Notes: generated by a model from the letters alone, not told the origin. Shown: positions 47,196 through 56,780, counted from the first letter of the stretch. The stretch is DNA of 64,000 nt from an uncultured Aeromonadales bacterium (GCA_902782145.1 CACZLZ010000003.1:1-64000), one strand, 5' to 3'. A program made the numbers and translations.

Positions 47196-47228
47196 GCGGC
47201 TCATCTTGAAGATGAGCCGCCTTTTATT
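47196..47228 (+). terminator. Rho-independent terminator after the DUF4353 gene
   Basis: GCGGCTCATC (47196-47205), loop TTGAA, GATGAGCCGC (47211-47220): a perfect 10-bp stem followed by CTTTTATT. It marks the boundary before AT-rich DNA begins. Confidence 0.9.
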
Positions 47229-47356
47229 GTGTGCACGCCATGATGGGGCTTGTCTTTGGTGTGAAAGCATCTAACACAACCGCCAAGGGCAAGCCTGAAA
47301 TCTCCACATCAAACTCAACAACGAATAAGCAGATTAAGACAGTAAGTTCATTTGAG

Positions 47357-47386
47357 CCAAAAGACTCATGATTATCTTTTTGAGTC
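47357..47386 (-). terminator. Weak terminator of the AT-rich zinc-ribbon gene
   Basis: GACTCA (47363-47368) pairs with TGAGTC (47381-47386) around an AT-rich loop. On the minus strand TTTTGG follows. It lies just beyond the stop of the gene at 47403. Confidence 0.45.
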
Positions 47387-47402
47387 TGAGATGATTCTGA
47401 AT

Positions 47403-48995
47403 TCAGTTTTGACGGCCATGTTCACCAATATTACGTCGGATCTTCCTTTTTTCCGAAAGCCCAGTAAAGCCAGGTTTCGGCTCGATACCATCAATGAGTG
47501 AGTTTCCATCTGTAGTTGTTTTTTCCCAGAGTAAATCAACTTTTCGATTATCGACAGCACAGCTCTCATTATTTTTGTAGTCGTCCGCCTCATATCTGAA
47601 TTTCATAGAGGTTTCATCGTTTGTTTCTTTGATGAAAACTGCAAGAAAGCACATTAAGACAACACATACTAACAGATGTTCTCCTACGCCAGCATATTTC
47701 AGAAGGTCGAACATGTTCACCTGATTAAAGGCATAAACAGAAACTGGAACAGAAATCAACAAACAGCATATAAAACTGATCAGGGATGATAAGACCGATC
47801 TAAACAAACGAATTATCCCTGCAACATAAAGAACAAGAGCCACGATACCTGCCAGAACAACATCAATAATCAGCAGTAGCGTTCCATTGGATATTCTTTC
47901 TTCAAAGCTCCTAATAATCGGCAGATATGCGCTCAAAGAGATTGAGAAGGTTAAGACACCTGTTGATATGAGAAACAAATAATACTTAAGTTTAGATATC
48001 GGTACTTCGCAGACCAGTTTGCCGGTCTGCCCGTTCATGGCAACAGTGTACTTTTTATTCTTCCAGATTGCTTCCATATACCAGATTGGCATGAGAGCAT
48101 ATCTTACGCTATCCTGTTTGATGTCGTATTCCCTTTCGGAAATATTTACGTACTGATAATTTTCAGCATCGATAAGATAGCGATCAAGAGTATCCGATAC
48201 CCTTTCGGCTACGGTTTCGAAGCAGGCGCTTTCATCCATGTTGAAGATGCGTGCATCCATACCGGAAAGATAAGCAAAACTGAATTGTTTCACACTGCTG
48301 AAGTCATAGGGCTCCAGACCTTGGGAAATGTCATCGTCAATTTCCGTGGTTGCATCCTGCGGAATGTGCAGAAAGTTCATTTTACCTGATGCCGTGCCCT
48401 TAAATGCTGTATGAACCTTGTTATCCTCTATCAACTTTGATGATTTGACTGTTTCAGCAGTATATTCAACATGTCCCTTGGCACTTACATCAAAAAACCA
48501 GAAGGGAACGTATACAGGAGCGACTTTTCTGACGACAATGGTTTCCGCAAACTCATCCGGAACAAAATTTCGGCGTTCTGTTATTTCCTTATGCCAGACG
48601 TTCATGAAATCATCACGATCACGGAGAAACACGCCAATAATATCAGGAGTTTTCTGAGCTCTGTATTTATCGGTGAAAATAATTGAGTTGCCGCAGAAGG
48701 GGCATTTTTCTGTTGCACCGAGTGATTCCGGTGAGAGTTCTCCGCCACAGGAGGAGCAGATGTAGTTTATTTTTAACGGATTATCCTGACTGTCAGATGT
48801 GTTAATATCTGCGCCTCCAGCAAAAATGTATCCGCTACCTTCTCTGATTTCTTCCTTTCTCTCTATTTCCTTTTCATATTCATCAACTGTCAGGACCGTC
48901 TCGCAGGAGACGCACCTGAGTTTGCCAAGTTTTATGCAGAAATCCATATTGTCGGAGCAGTTAGGGCAGCGGCAGTGTCCTGGTGTTTTCATCAT
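47403..48995 (-). CDS. Zinc-ribbon membrane protein, AT-rich, probably imported
   Basis: 530 residues. N-terminal CPNC...CVSC zinc ribbon (11-31), a second CSSC...CPFC ribbon (about 80-103), about 230 residues of mixed soluble structure (VVRKVAPVYVPFWFFDV, RYALMPIWYMEAIWKNKKY), then four hydrophobic segments at about 345-460. The layout resembles TFIIB-type zinc-ribbon membrane proteins common in Firmicutes; function unknown. Base composition and codon use are clearly AT-richer than all neighbours (frequent AAA, TTT, ATA, GAT), and the window's GATC enrichment is missing here. CGGAG precedes the first ATG. Likely horizontal acquisition. Confidence 0.8.
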   Translation of the reverse strand: MMKTPGHCRCPNCSDNMDFCIKLGKLRCVSCETVLTVDEYEKEIERKEEIREGSGYIFAGGADINTSDSQDNPLKINYICSSCGGELSPESLGATEKCPFCGNSIIFTDKYRAQKTPDIIGVFLRDRDDFMNVWHKEITERRNFVPDEFAETIVVRKVAPVYVPFWFFDVSAKGHVEYTAETVKSSKLIEDNKVHTAFKGTASGKMNFLHIPQDATTEIDDDISQGLEPYDFSSVKQFSFAYLSGMDARIFNMDESACFETVAERVSDTLDRYLIDAENYQYVNISEREYDIKQDSVRYALMPIWYMEAIWKNKKYTVAMNGQTGKLVCEVPISKLKYYLFLISTGVLTFSISLSAYLPIIRSFEERISNGTLLLIIDVVLAGIVALVLYVAGIIRLFRSVLSSLISFICCLLISVPVSVYAFNQVNMFDLLKYAGVGEHLLVCVVLMCFLAVFIKETNDETSMKFRYEADDYKNNESCAVDNRKVDLLWEKTTTDGNSLIDGIEPKPGFTGLSEKRKIRRNIGEHGRQN

Positions 48996-49330
48996 TCTGA
49001 TATCTCCGTTTTTTAAGAGGCTTTAACAGCTCGATTTAACAAAAGTAGCTCCTGATCAAAGTTCTGCTGACAAGCATGGTAGCCGCCCTGGACAGCACAG
49101 GAGGATCTCTGCCCACCACCAGTTCCAGGTACCCGATCTCACTGATGTCCAGCGGTGAGGGAAGCCTGCATGGCTGAACCTGCCCCGATCACCGACAAAA
49201 AACCTGGGATGATAGTTGGGCACCTTGCGGCAAGACGGATCAACGGATAGCTGACCAGGATGGCCGAACAGCCACTGCGCCTCAGATCCCGGCTCGTCCC
49301 GGGAATTCCGGATCCTGCGGTGAGCCATCC
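48996..49330. other. Intergenic stretch with possible decayed coding sequence
   Basis: A leftward frame of 92 codons opens with GTG overlapping the stop of the 1,304-residue protein, but its Trp/Pro/Arg-rich product lacks a ribosome binding site and has no family look. Short segments in two minus-strand frames (WLFGHPGQLSVD; IGYLELVVGRDPPVLSRAAT) read like fragments of a frameshifted gene. GC rises again here after the AT-rich gene. No confident gene. Confidence 0.3.
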
Positions 49331-52300
49331 TCACAGATGCCCGTTCCGCTCCAGTTCCTCCTGGCGCTTCCTCTTCCGCATCTCCTGAGCCCGATCCATC
49401 ACCTGCTGATACTCACTGTCGCACATCTGCTCCGGGGAGAGACCCTTCAGGCTCTTCTGATCCTTGGCCTCCTTGATGGTCTTGTAGTAACCGCACTTTG
49501 CCAGACCCTCATGATCCGTGGGCATGGTGAAGTGCCAGCAGCTCCAGCCCGAGGCAAAACAGGCGCCCCGCTGATTCTCGCCACACACCCCGCCTGGAGC
49601 CATGCCCGTGGCGCCGGGGTTGAAGGAGATCCCCACCGTTCCGCTGGCATGACCATGGGAGACCCGGCCGTAATTGCACAGACATCCCAAGACACTGTCA
49701 TTATCCAGGGCAGTCATCACACTGACGATCGCGGCCTCATTTTTATATTGCTTCAGTTCCCGGCCCACTACAATCCTGCCGTCAGTCACCAGGCTCTCAA
49801 CATCACAATCACAGGCAAACTCCGCCGCCTTCTTAAGATAGTCGTCACGGCTTTTGGCCAGGGCGCACATCATGTCATTGGCCTGGGCGCGGATCTGCTT
49901 CTCCTTGCAGGTCCTGCTGCCCCGGGCCCACCGCTTCAGTTCGGACTCAATCTGCCGGCGGGCCTTGAAATAACTCTTGAAGGCCGCCACCTCCCCGGGA
50001 CAGCCTCGGTTCCACAGAGACGACACCCGGTCGGAGAGATAGTTGTCAATGCGGGTACCCATCCCCTGATCCTTCCCGGCCTCATCCAGGATCCCCTGGT
50101 GCCAGTTGTTGAAATCCATCTGGCAGTCCTTCCGATCTGCCGTCTTCAGCTTCAAAAAGTCATTCTTCAGATCACGGGCCTTGCTGGCAAAGGCACTGCC
50201 CCGGTTTTCCGCCTGCTCCCAGGCCCTGAACTGGTTCTCCAGGAAATCGTAAACCTCCTCATCGGAGATCAGATCCGAGGAGATGATGTACTCCTGGGCG
50301 GCCTCGAAGCCCTCTTCCTGGAGAATGTTAATGTAATCCTGTGCCCGGCGCCGGTTAGCCTTGGAGAAGGCCTTCCGGGTCAGCTCATTGCCCATGGTCT
50401 TCATCATAACCTCCCGGGCCTGGCGCATCACCCGATCCTTGTGGTGCTGCAGATCATCCTTCCAGATCCGGGCAAAGTCCTCATAGCCCAGGGAGCCCTT
50501 GGTGTCTCCGCCCACCTTTTTCCATTTGCCGTACATGCGGATAACCGACACATCACGGACAAAATCCTTGGTGGAAAGATAGGCCTGGTAAGACAGCTTC
50601 ACCGATCCCACCGCAACGGGAAACTTGAGCCCCACAATGGCCAGCACCGCATTGGCATAGGCACCCTTGTCGGTGTAATCGCCCCCGGCCATCTTGCCTA
50701 GGAGGGTGGAAACATCCTCGCTGACATCCATCACATTCTTGGCAAGCTCCTTTTCCTTGTCGGAGTTCTTCAGGGACTTGGCCACATTCTTCCGGTGGGC
50801 GGACAGATCCTCCAGCATTTTCCGGCCCTTGGGGGAACTGCCTATGGCCTCATTCAGGGTGTTGTAGGTGTCGGCAAACTGCTTGTCAGTCATCCTGGCC
50901 ATGCGCTCCCTCAGGGCCGATGAATTGTTGGTAAGCAACTTCATCATGCACTTTTCCTCGCAGTGATTGAGCACACCCTTGAGGATCATGCCCATGGAGG
51001 TCTGCAGGGCACCCATGTAATCCTCCTCGGACAGCTGATCCAGGCCGGCAATGGTGTCACCGTAAACGTCCTTCGCCTCCAGGATCCCGTCATAGACATT
51101 CTTGATCTTGCTGCCGTCCGCCAGGGGAATGTTGGTCAGCACCGTCATGCCAAACCGCTTCAGTTCGTTCTCAAAATCCCCGTCACGGCCCAATGTGATG
51201 TCCACAAAGGACATGCGCCGGATCTCCTCATCAATGGACTTGCTGCAGTCGGCATTGCTCAGGGCTATGGGAGTCATGGGCAGGCGTACCTTCCCGTCAT
51301 CCCCCACCTCCGCCAGGGTGCGGGTGACAAGATCCGCCTTCCGATCAGGCTCCGGAACCAGGAACTGCTCCAGAAAGCGTTTTTTGAAGTCCTGGGACTC
51401 CGTCTCTGGTGCGCTGATGTAGCGGTCCAGATCCGATCGGATTTTCTGCTGATGGGCCTTCATTTCACCGTCAGTCATCACATGCATGGGAATGGCGGCC
51501 TGCAGGACGCCGCTCTCACTCCGGGAGCTGTACATCCTCAGTTCATAGTCCCCGGGCTTCTGGGTGATGGAGAAATTTGCCATAAAGTCCCGGGTGTGGC
51601 CCAGACCGGTCCAGTTATTGCCCGCATAGGTCAGAACATCACCGATAGACTTGGAAAAGCCCCGGGGCACCATGACCAGAAGGGGATCATCCCAGTGAAC
51701 CATGGCGGAGCCGTAGACCGTGATCCCGATATTCTGCTCCACCGTGTCCGTGTCGGTGAACAAACTTACCTGCCGATCCGCATCCGCCGGGTTCTCCACC
51801 ACCCGGAAGGAGGCGATCCTGATCTTCTGCTCCTCACCGCGGCCCTGGCTCAGGGAAACCTCATAGTCGCCCAGCTCATACAGCTGGGAGAGCTGCAGTG
51901 CCTGGAAGTTCTGCTCCCGGCAGTCGATCCAGTTGCCAGAACTTTCCCGCTCGGCGCCCTTCCGGCGCACGGCAAGCCACGCTTTTTCGGACTTCCATTC
52001 CGGTCCGCAGCCGGCGATGAACTCCGGATAGGAGCCGGAGGCGATCTCCGGGGGCACCGCCACGAAAGCGTCAGCCGGAGACTCTGCCGGGGCGGCCACC
52101 ACCCTGAAGTCTATTCTGGATGCAGCCTGGATCTTTTTGCTGTCGTTCTCGTTGTAGCTGCAGCCGTCGCAGAAATCAAAGAGCAAAATGGCATAGTCCC
52201 CGGGCTCCTTGGGGGCGCGCATAGTAAACACCGACTGCCCGTAATTGCGCAGGGTGCTGGATTTGTCCAAGGAGTTGATCTTCGTCCAGGGCAGATCCGC

Positions 52301-53245
52301 CTCGGCTACGGGCACTATGTATGCCTGGGCTTCAGGGGCGGTGTCAAACTGGCTGATCTGGACGCTGAACTTCTCTTCCGGCAGAAAACGGCTGCGGGCT
52401 ATGGAAAGGCGAGGCAGTTCCCCGGGGGTGACCGTTATGCCAGTCCGGGCCACCAGGGTGTGCTCCTTCTTGTGCTCGGCATACATGCGCAGCTCATAAC
52501 TGCCCTCCCGGGACGGCACCCGCAGGGATCCGAAACCCTCAGGCTGGGAGTTGGTGCTCACATCATTGTTGAGCCGCGCCTCACTGGCTGCGGCATAATC
52601 CAGAGGGGCATCCGGGGATGTGAGGATGATGTGGGTGCGGCTGTCTCGGGAGATCTGCTCCGAACGCTCCGGCAACATGTAGTGGTACGTCACAATGCCG
52701 CCTGCGGCAACCTTTCTGCCGGTCACGCTGAACTCCGCCCCCGGATCCAGGATCTCAGTGACCGCCGTTGCTGAAGCCCGGGCGGGAAAGGGCTGGCTTT
52801 CCACCCTCTGCATCGGCTCCCCGCCGAACACCGCCTTAAGGCCCGCCGCATACTGCCCGGTGCGTTCATCCAGGAGATCCTGGTAGGAGGGCACAATGAC
52901 CGCCCCGATGCTGGTCAGGTATGCGGCCAGCCCCGTCCGGTCCACATCCACCTCGGCGGCCACCGTGACGGAGTTTTGATCCTTGGCCGTCCTGACGATC
53001 TTGAAATCCCTGACAAAGCTGTCAGCCCGGGCGATCACGCCGCTGCGGATCTCCTTGGTATGGGTTTTGACGAACTTGTCCTCCGTGATGGCCAGCATCA
53101 CCTCCCGAGTCGCCTTGACCCGGGCATTGGCCTCGGCCACCGCCTGATCGGTGCCCCGGGCCTCCACACTGACCACCTGGGCAGCCACAGGAAAGGAAAG
53201 CCCGGCCAGCACCAGGGCCACAAGGCTTTGCAGTTTGCGCTTCAT
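49331..53245 (-). CDS. Giant exported protein with N-terminal FlgT-N-like domain
   Basis: 1,304 residues from the ATG at 53245 (AGGAG nine bases upstream). Signal peptide ending PVAAQ; the shared FlgT-N-like domain about 20-120 (VVSVEARGTDQAVAEANARVK, KEIRSGVIARADSFV); about 150-600 is beta-rich with repeated Ig-like modules (PGDYELRMYSSRSESG, PGDYAILLFDFCDGCSY, LGDYEVSLSQGRGEEQ), each with a G-DYE/A motif; about 600-1,130 is helical; the last 180 residues are Cys-rich (CDCD, CLCNYG, CGENQRGACFASGWSCWHF). No enzyme motif. It follows the ankyrin gene by 14 bases, as a two-gene unit. Probably periplasmic or surface-associated with disulfides. Confidence 0.75.
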   Translation of the reverse strand: MKRKLQSLVALVLAGLSFPVAAQVVSVEARGTDQAVAEANARVKATREVMLAITEDKFVKTHTKEIRSGVIARADSFVRDFKIVRTAKDQNSVTVAAEVDVDRTGLAAYLTSIGAVIVPSYQDLLDERTGQYAAGLKAVFGGEPMQRVESQPFPARASATAVTEILDPGAEFSVTGRKVAAGGIVTYHYMLPERSEQISRDSRTHIILTSPDAPLDYAAASEARLNNDVSTNSQPEGFGSLRVPSREGSYELRMYAEHKKEHTLVARTGITVTPGELPRLSIARSRFLPEEKFSVQISQFDTAPEAQAYIVPVAEADLPWTKINSLDKSSTLRNYGQSVFTMRAPKEPGDYAILLFDFCDGCSYNENDSKKIQAASRIDFRVVAAPAESPADAFVAVPPEIASGSYPEFIAGCGPEWKSEKAWLAVRRKGAERESSGNWIDCREQNFQALQLSQLYELGDYEVSLSQGRGEEQKIRIASFRVVENPADADRQVSLFTDTDTVEQNIGITVYGSAMVHWDDPLLVMVPRGFSKSIGDVLTYAGNNWTGLGHTRDFMANFSITQKPGDYELRMYSSRSESGVLQAAIPMHVMTDGEMKAHQQKIRSDLDRYISAPETESQDFKKRFLEQFLVPEPDRKADLVTRTLAEVGDDGKVRLPMTPIALSNADCSKSIDEEIRRMSFVDITLGRDGDFENELKRFGMTVLTNIPLADGSKIKNVYDGILEAKDVYGDTIAGLDQLSEEDYMGALQTSMGMILKGVLNHCEEKCMMKLLTNNSSALRERMARMTDKQFADTYNTLNEAIGSSPKGRKMLEDLSAHRKNVAKSLKNSDKEKELAKNVMDVSEDVSTLLGKMAGGDYTDKGAYANAVLAIVGLKFPVAVGSVKLSYQAYLSTKDFVRDVSVIRMYGKWKKVGGDTKGSLGYEDFARIWKDDLQHHKDRVMRQAREVMMKTMGNELTRKAFSKANRRRAQDYINILQEEGFEAAQEYIISSDLISDEEVYDFLENQFRAWEQAENRGSAFASKARDLKNDFLKLKTADRKDCQMDFNNWHQGILDEAGKDQGMGTRIDNYLSDRVSSLWNRGCPGEVAAFKSYFKARRQIESELKRWARGSRTCKEKQIRAQANDMMCALAKSRDDYLKKAAEFACDCDVESLVTDGRIVVGRELKQYKNEAAIVSVMTALDNDSVLGCLCNYGRVSHGHASGTVGISFNPGATGMAPGGVCGENQRGACFASGWSCWHFTMPTDHEGLAKCGYYKTIKEAKDQKSLKGLSPEQMCDSEYQQVMDRAQEMRKRKRQEELERNGHL

Positions 53246-53259
53246 ATGGTTGGCTCCTC

Positions 53260-54768
53260 TCATCTGTCCTCTCCTGCTCCCGCAATTTCCTGGGCTTTGA
53301 TCAGAAACGCCCTGAACTCACTGAGCCGGCCGGCATACCGCTCCTCCCCGGCATACTCCGACTCCTCCAGGTGATCCAGCACGCCTTTCCCGCTCTTGTC
53401 CCGGGCACTGACATCGGCCCCGGCCTTGATGAGACGCTGGGCCAGCGTCTGCTCCAGGGACTTCCGCACCAGGGCCATCAGCGGGGTGCGTCCCTCATTG
53501 TCGGCCAGGTTGGGATCAGCGCCGGCCTTAACCAGTTGATCGGCCATGGCGGTGTTCCCGGCCAGTAGCGCCAGCAGCAATGGCGTGGCGCCAGTGCGGG
53601 GATCCCGCTCGTTAAGATCGGTGCTGGCAGCCAGAATGGCCTCCCGGGCCTTGAAATCCAGGCTGATGAGGGTAGCGTAATACAGTGCCGGGCGGCCTGT
53701 GGGTGAGCGGACATCCGCCCGGGCCCCGGCATTCAGCAGTTCAGCAATGGCCAGATCATTCTTCTGCCGGGCGGCCGCATCCATCAACGCCGCCATAAGC
53801 ACCGATAGCCCCTCCTTGTTCACCGCGTTGACGTCAGCCCCCTGTTCAATGAGCTTTTTGACCACATAGTCCCTGTCGGTGTCACTGACAGCATCAGCAT
53901 GATTGACAAACACCGCCAGCAGCGGTGTGTTGCCCCTGCTGTCCCGGAGCTCCAGATCCGGCCTGTTGTCAAGCACAAACTGCAACAGTTTGTGGGATGT
54001 GGAATAGTGGGACAGAAAATGAAGGGGGCCCTCCCCGGACGCATTCTTCCGGTTCACATCGGCTCCCAGGGAGGTGAAGAGCTTCAGTTGCTTCTCGTCA
54101 AAGCGGGCATCGCCACGGCTGACGAAGAGTTCCTGAATGACAGGCAGGCCCCGGGATGAAAGCTGATTGAAGTCGGCGCCCAATGCCGCCAGACACTGAA
54201 CCACCTCGTCCTTCACCCTGACCCGATCCATGGCAATGCGGAGCAGGAGGCTGTTGCCGTCGGAGCCCCGGGCATTCACCGTCTCGGCAGGGATGTCGTT
54301 CTCCAGGAGCTTCATCTGGATCTCCTGCCTCACCTTGCCGCCAAAGGCCATCAGCAGCAGATTGTCCCCTGCCATGCCAGTCTGCTTCCAGTCAATGCGG
54401 CCGGTCAGCAGGGGCTCCACCGCCTTGAGTTCACTCCGGTTCAGGGCCGCCATGCGGCCAGACACCCTGCTGCTGCCTAGGTAGTCCGGATCCAGGCCCA
54501 TGGCCAGAAGTTGCCGGAGGAACTCCGGATCTGAGCCGGAGCGGCGCACTATTGCCGCCGCCATGGTCTCGCTGCGGCAGTCGTCCTTCAGTTTGTTGCC
54601 GGATCTGATCACGGTCAGGATCTGCTCCCGCATTTTGTCGGAAAAACTGCCATTGCCGGTGCAGACGGCATACTTGAAGTTCTGGTAGACGAACTCCTCC
54701 CCGGCGGCACTGGCCTGGGCGGCGGCGGCGCAGAGGCCGGCCAGAAGAATGATCCTGAATACTTTCAT
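53260..54768 (-). CDS. Exported ankyrin-repeat protein
   Basis: 502 residues. Signal peptide ending QASAAG; a ~50-residue Cys-containing segment; then ankyrin repeats through to about 480 (RKNASGEGPLHFLSHYSTS, LRDSRGNTPLLAVFVNHADA, AVNKEGLSVLMAALMDAA, ERDPRTGATPLLLALLAGN, LADNEGRTPLMALVRKS, ARDKSGKGVLDHLEESEYA). It lacks the FlgT-N-like domain; its downstream partner carries it instead. The repeats are of the same kind as in the genes at 20-25 kb. Likely a periplasmic scaffold for the 1,304-residue protein. Confidence 0.82.
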   Translation of the reverse strand: MKVFRIILLAGLCAAAAQASAAGEEFVYQNFKYAVCTGNGSFSDKMREQILTVIRSGNKLKDDCRSETMAAAIVRRSGSDPEFLRQLLAMGLDPDYLGSSRVSGRMAALNRSELKAVEPLLTGRIDWKQTGMAGDNLLLMAFGGKVRQEIQMKLLENDIPAETVNARGSDGNSLLLRIAMDRVRVKDEVVQCLAALGADFNQLSSRGLPVIQELFVSRGDARFDEKQLKLFTSLGADVNRKNASGEGPLHFLSHYSTSHKLLQFVLDNRPDLELRDSRGNTPLLAVFVNHADAVSDTDRDYVVKKLIEQGADVNAVNKEGLSVLMAALMDAAARQKNDLAIAELLNAGARADVRSPTGRPALYYATLISLDFKAREAILAASTDLNERDPRTGATPLLLALLAGNTAMADQLVKAGADPNLADNEGRTPLMALVRKSLEQTLAQRLIKAGADVSARDKSGKGVLDHLEESEYAGEERYAGRLSEFRAFLIKAQEIAGAGEDR

Positions 54769-54954
54769 AGGGTCTTCCTGAAATGGATGTTGCGGGATCG
54801 CAGTAGGTAAGTTGTGGGTTCAGTTGCAGGTTCGGTTACGGGTTCAATTGTGGGGGCTGGTAACTTGATGGCAAACAGAGCCACCGGGGAAACGGCGACA
54901 GATCCAGGCTGCATCTGGACCGGGAAGCCTCCATCTGGCAGACCCTCCCCAGCC

Positions 54955-56415
54955 TCACTTCTTCTTCCGGGACTCCTCGGACTGAATGAAAGCCCGGTAG
55001 CGCTTCATGATGGATGACACATAGTTCACCGTCTCCATGAGTCCCTTCTCCGCCACAATCTTCTCCACATTGCCAAACCAGATGTTGGGATCAAGCCCCG
55101 CCCGCTCGGCCAGGGTGCGGTAATACTTGATCCTTCCAGGCCCCGCATTGTAGGAAGCCAGGGCAAAAGCCATCCGATCCTGGGCAGAAAGGTAAAAGTT
55201 CCCCTTCAGATAGTTGTCGATGATGTAGCGCAAGTACTTGGTGGCGGCCTTCACATTGCCCTCCACCGTGGTCAGTTCATCCGTGGACTCGACCAGGAAG
55301 TTCCGGGCCATGGTGGGGGACACCTGGAACAGCCCCACAGGTCCCTTGGGTGAGCGGGCGTTGGGATTGAAGGTGGACTCCTGGTAAGCCTGGGACATGA
55401 GCATCCGCCAGTCCAGCCCCTGCAGTTCGGCATGCTTTTGAAACACCGTCTTGAAGCGCTGGAAGTCCTCAAACTTCATGCCCATGGTGGAGAGGCTCTG
55501 CTTCTTGCTGTGGGTGGCAACGGAGTTTGCCAAGGGACGGAAATAGCTGCTGATGACCGCCTTCCCGGCTTTGGTCTCCTGGTTGTAGAGGGAGACAAAC
55601 TTGTTCAGGATGTTCAAGAGGTGGAAGTTGTAGTTCCGCACCGCCCAGCACAGTTCATTGCCGGAGCTCAGGGGGAACTCCCGATGGAAGTTAACGCCAG
55701 GAAAGACATGCTCCCAGAGTAACGCCTGGGCGGAGCTCACCACCGTGGCGGCAATCTCATTGTCCTGGACCCGCTGGATGATCTCTGCATCCTGCATGGT
55801 TTCCTGCACAATGACAATGTTCACCGGCGCCCAGTTCATGGTGCGGAAGGCCAGGTTCAGGGCCCGGAGGGTCTCATAGGACTTGGAAGATCGGCGCACA
55901 TAGAGGCTCATGCCGGACAGGTCACGGATCCCCCGGATCCTGGGGGCGTTCTTCCGGGTGACTACCAGCTCCTGGAGATCCGTCATGAAAGGATCAGTGA
56001 AGGACACTTCGTTCTGCAGGCGCTGGGTGGGCATGATGAAGCCGGCGGCCACATCTCCGACACCCTTCTGCAGCATGGAGAAGATCTGATCTGAGCGGAC
56101 AGGGATATACTGGATGTCAATTCCTCCTACTCCGGCAGGCTTCCGGACATGATGATCGTTGATGTATGCCTGGAGTTTCCGCCCCATGGCCACGGCAAAG
56201 CCGTCCTCGTGGCCGTCCACAAAGTAGTAATTGACACCGTCATAAACCACCAGGATCCTGAGGGTGCCGGTCTCGGCCAGCTTGTCAAAATCGTAGGTGT
56301 AGTAGTCGGTCATGGAGGCAATGGCCCAGCACCTGCCCCCGAGGAGGAAGATCCCGAGAACCAGCCACCGCAGCAAGGCGGCGCCCCATCCCGGGATGCG
56401 GATCCTGTTCATCAC
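54955..56415 (-). CDS. MltF-like membrane-bound lytic transglycosylase
   Basis: 486 residues. An N-terminal hydrophobic export segment (LLRWLVLGIFLLGG); a solute-binding-type domain about 48-295 (TLRILVVYDGVNYYF, DGFAVAMGRKLQAYI, DVAAGFIMPTQRLQNEVSFT); a C-terminal lytic transglycosylase domain from about 315 with catalytic Glu346 in SQAYQESTFNP, GPVGLFQVSP and ASYNAGPGRI. This two-domain order is that of MltF, which cleaves murein with 1,6-anhydro product formation and is modulated by its regulatory domain. Overlaps the upstream 122-residue gene by four bases (ATGA). Confidence 0.88.
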   Translation of the reverse strand: MMNRIRIPGWGAALLRWLVLGIFLLGGRCWAIASMTDYYTYDFDKLAETGTLRILVVYDGVNYYFVDGHEDGFAVAMGRKLQAYINDHHVRKPAGVGGIDIQYIPVRSDQIFSMLQKGVGDVAAGFIMPTQRLQNEVSFTDPFMTDLQELVVTRKNAPRIRGIRDLSGMSLYVRRSSKSYETLRALNLAFRTMNWAPVNIVIVQETMQDAEIIQRVQDNEIAATVVSSAQALLWEHVFPGVNFHREFPLSSGNELCWAVRNYNFHLLNILNKFVSLYNQETKAGKAVISSYFRPLANSVATHSKKQSLSTMGMKFEDFQRFKTVFQKHAELQGLDWRMLMSQAYQESTFNPNARSPKGPVGLFQVSPTMARNFLVESTDELTTVEGNVKAATKYLRYIIDNYLKGNFYLSAQDRMAFALASYNAGPGRIKYYRTLAERAGLDPNIWFGNVEKIVAEKGLMETVNYVSSIMKRYRAFIQSEESRKKK

Positions 56416-56780
56416 CTTATGTTGCGCAGGCGCAGCTCAAAGATCATCTTCTCGGCTGTGCAGGTGAAGGTGAACACATACCTGCGGACGGCGCCACCGT
56501 CCTCGTCGCTGCTCTCCGCCTTCACCTCTCCGCAGATCTCCCGGGCAAGTTCAAGGATCCTGCCGTAGAGAGCCGCGGTGGCATCTGGACTGCCGGCACT
56601 GACCTGGCCGGAATAAACCACATCCCCGGCCTGGATCACCGTGCCGATCTCGGCCTGGGCACCGCACTCGGCGCACTCCACATAACTGTCGCCCTGTTCA
56701 TTCAGCCTGCAGCTGACATTCTGTCCCTTGTCAGGATCAAAGTTCTCATCCATAGCATTCACCCGGCTCATATTGCTCAT
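56412..56780 (-). CDS. Hypothetical small cytosolic protein coupled to MltF-like gene
   Basis: 122 residues, no signal peptide, no family recognised. An acidic N terminus and a CAEC pair near 36-39, with further isolated Cys (24, 83, 106); the middle is helical (AALYGRILELAREICGEV) and the end beta-like (RRYVFTFTCTAEKMIFELRL). The stop overlaps the start of the lytic transglycosylase gene, so co-translation is likely. The start is uncertain: ATG at 56780 lacks a clear ribosome binding site; ATG at 56753 has GGGTG nearby. Confidence 0.55.
   Translation of the reverse strand: MSNMSRVNAMDENFDPDKGQNVSCRLNEQGDSYVECAECGAQAEIGTVIQAGDVVYSGQVSAGSPDATAALYGRILELAREICGEVKAESSDEDGGAVRRYVFTFTCTAEKMIFELRLRNIR

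Noticed and set aside
49056..49334. 92-codon leftward frame after the giant protein
   Set aside because: GTG start without a ribosome binding site and an unnatural Trp/Pro-rich product; kept only as a possible remnant.
50963..52774. 603-codon rightward frame opposite the giant exported protein
   Set aside because: Antisense shadow with His/Gly/Leu-rich composition; the leftward frame has a signal peptide, domain structure and ribosome binding site.
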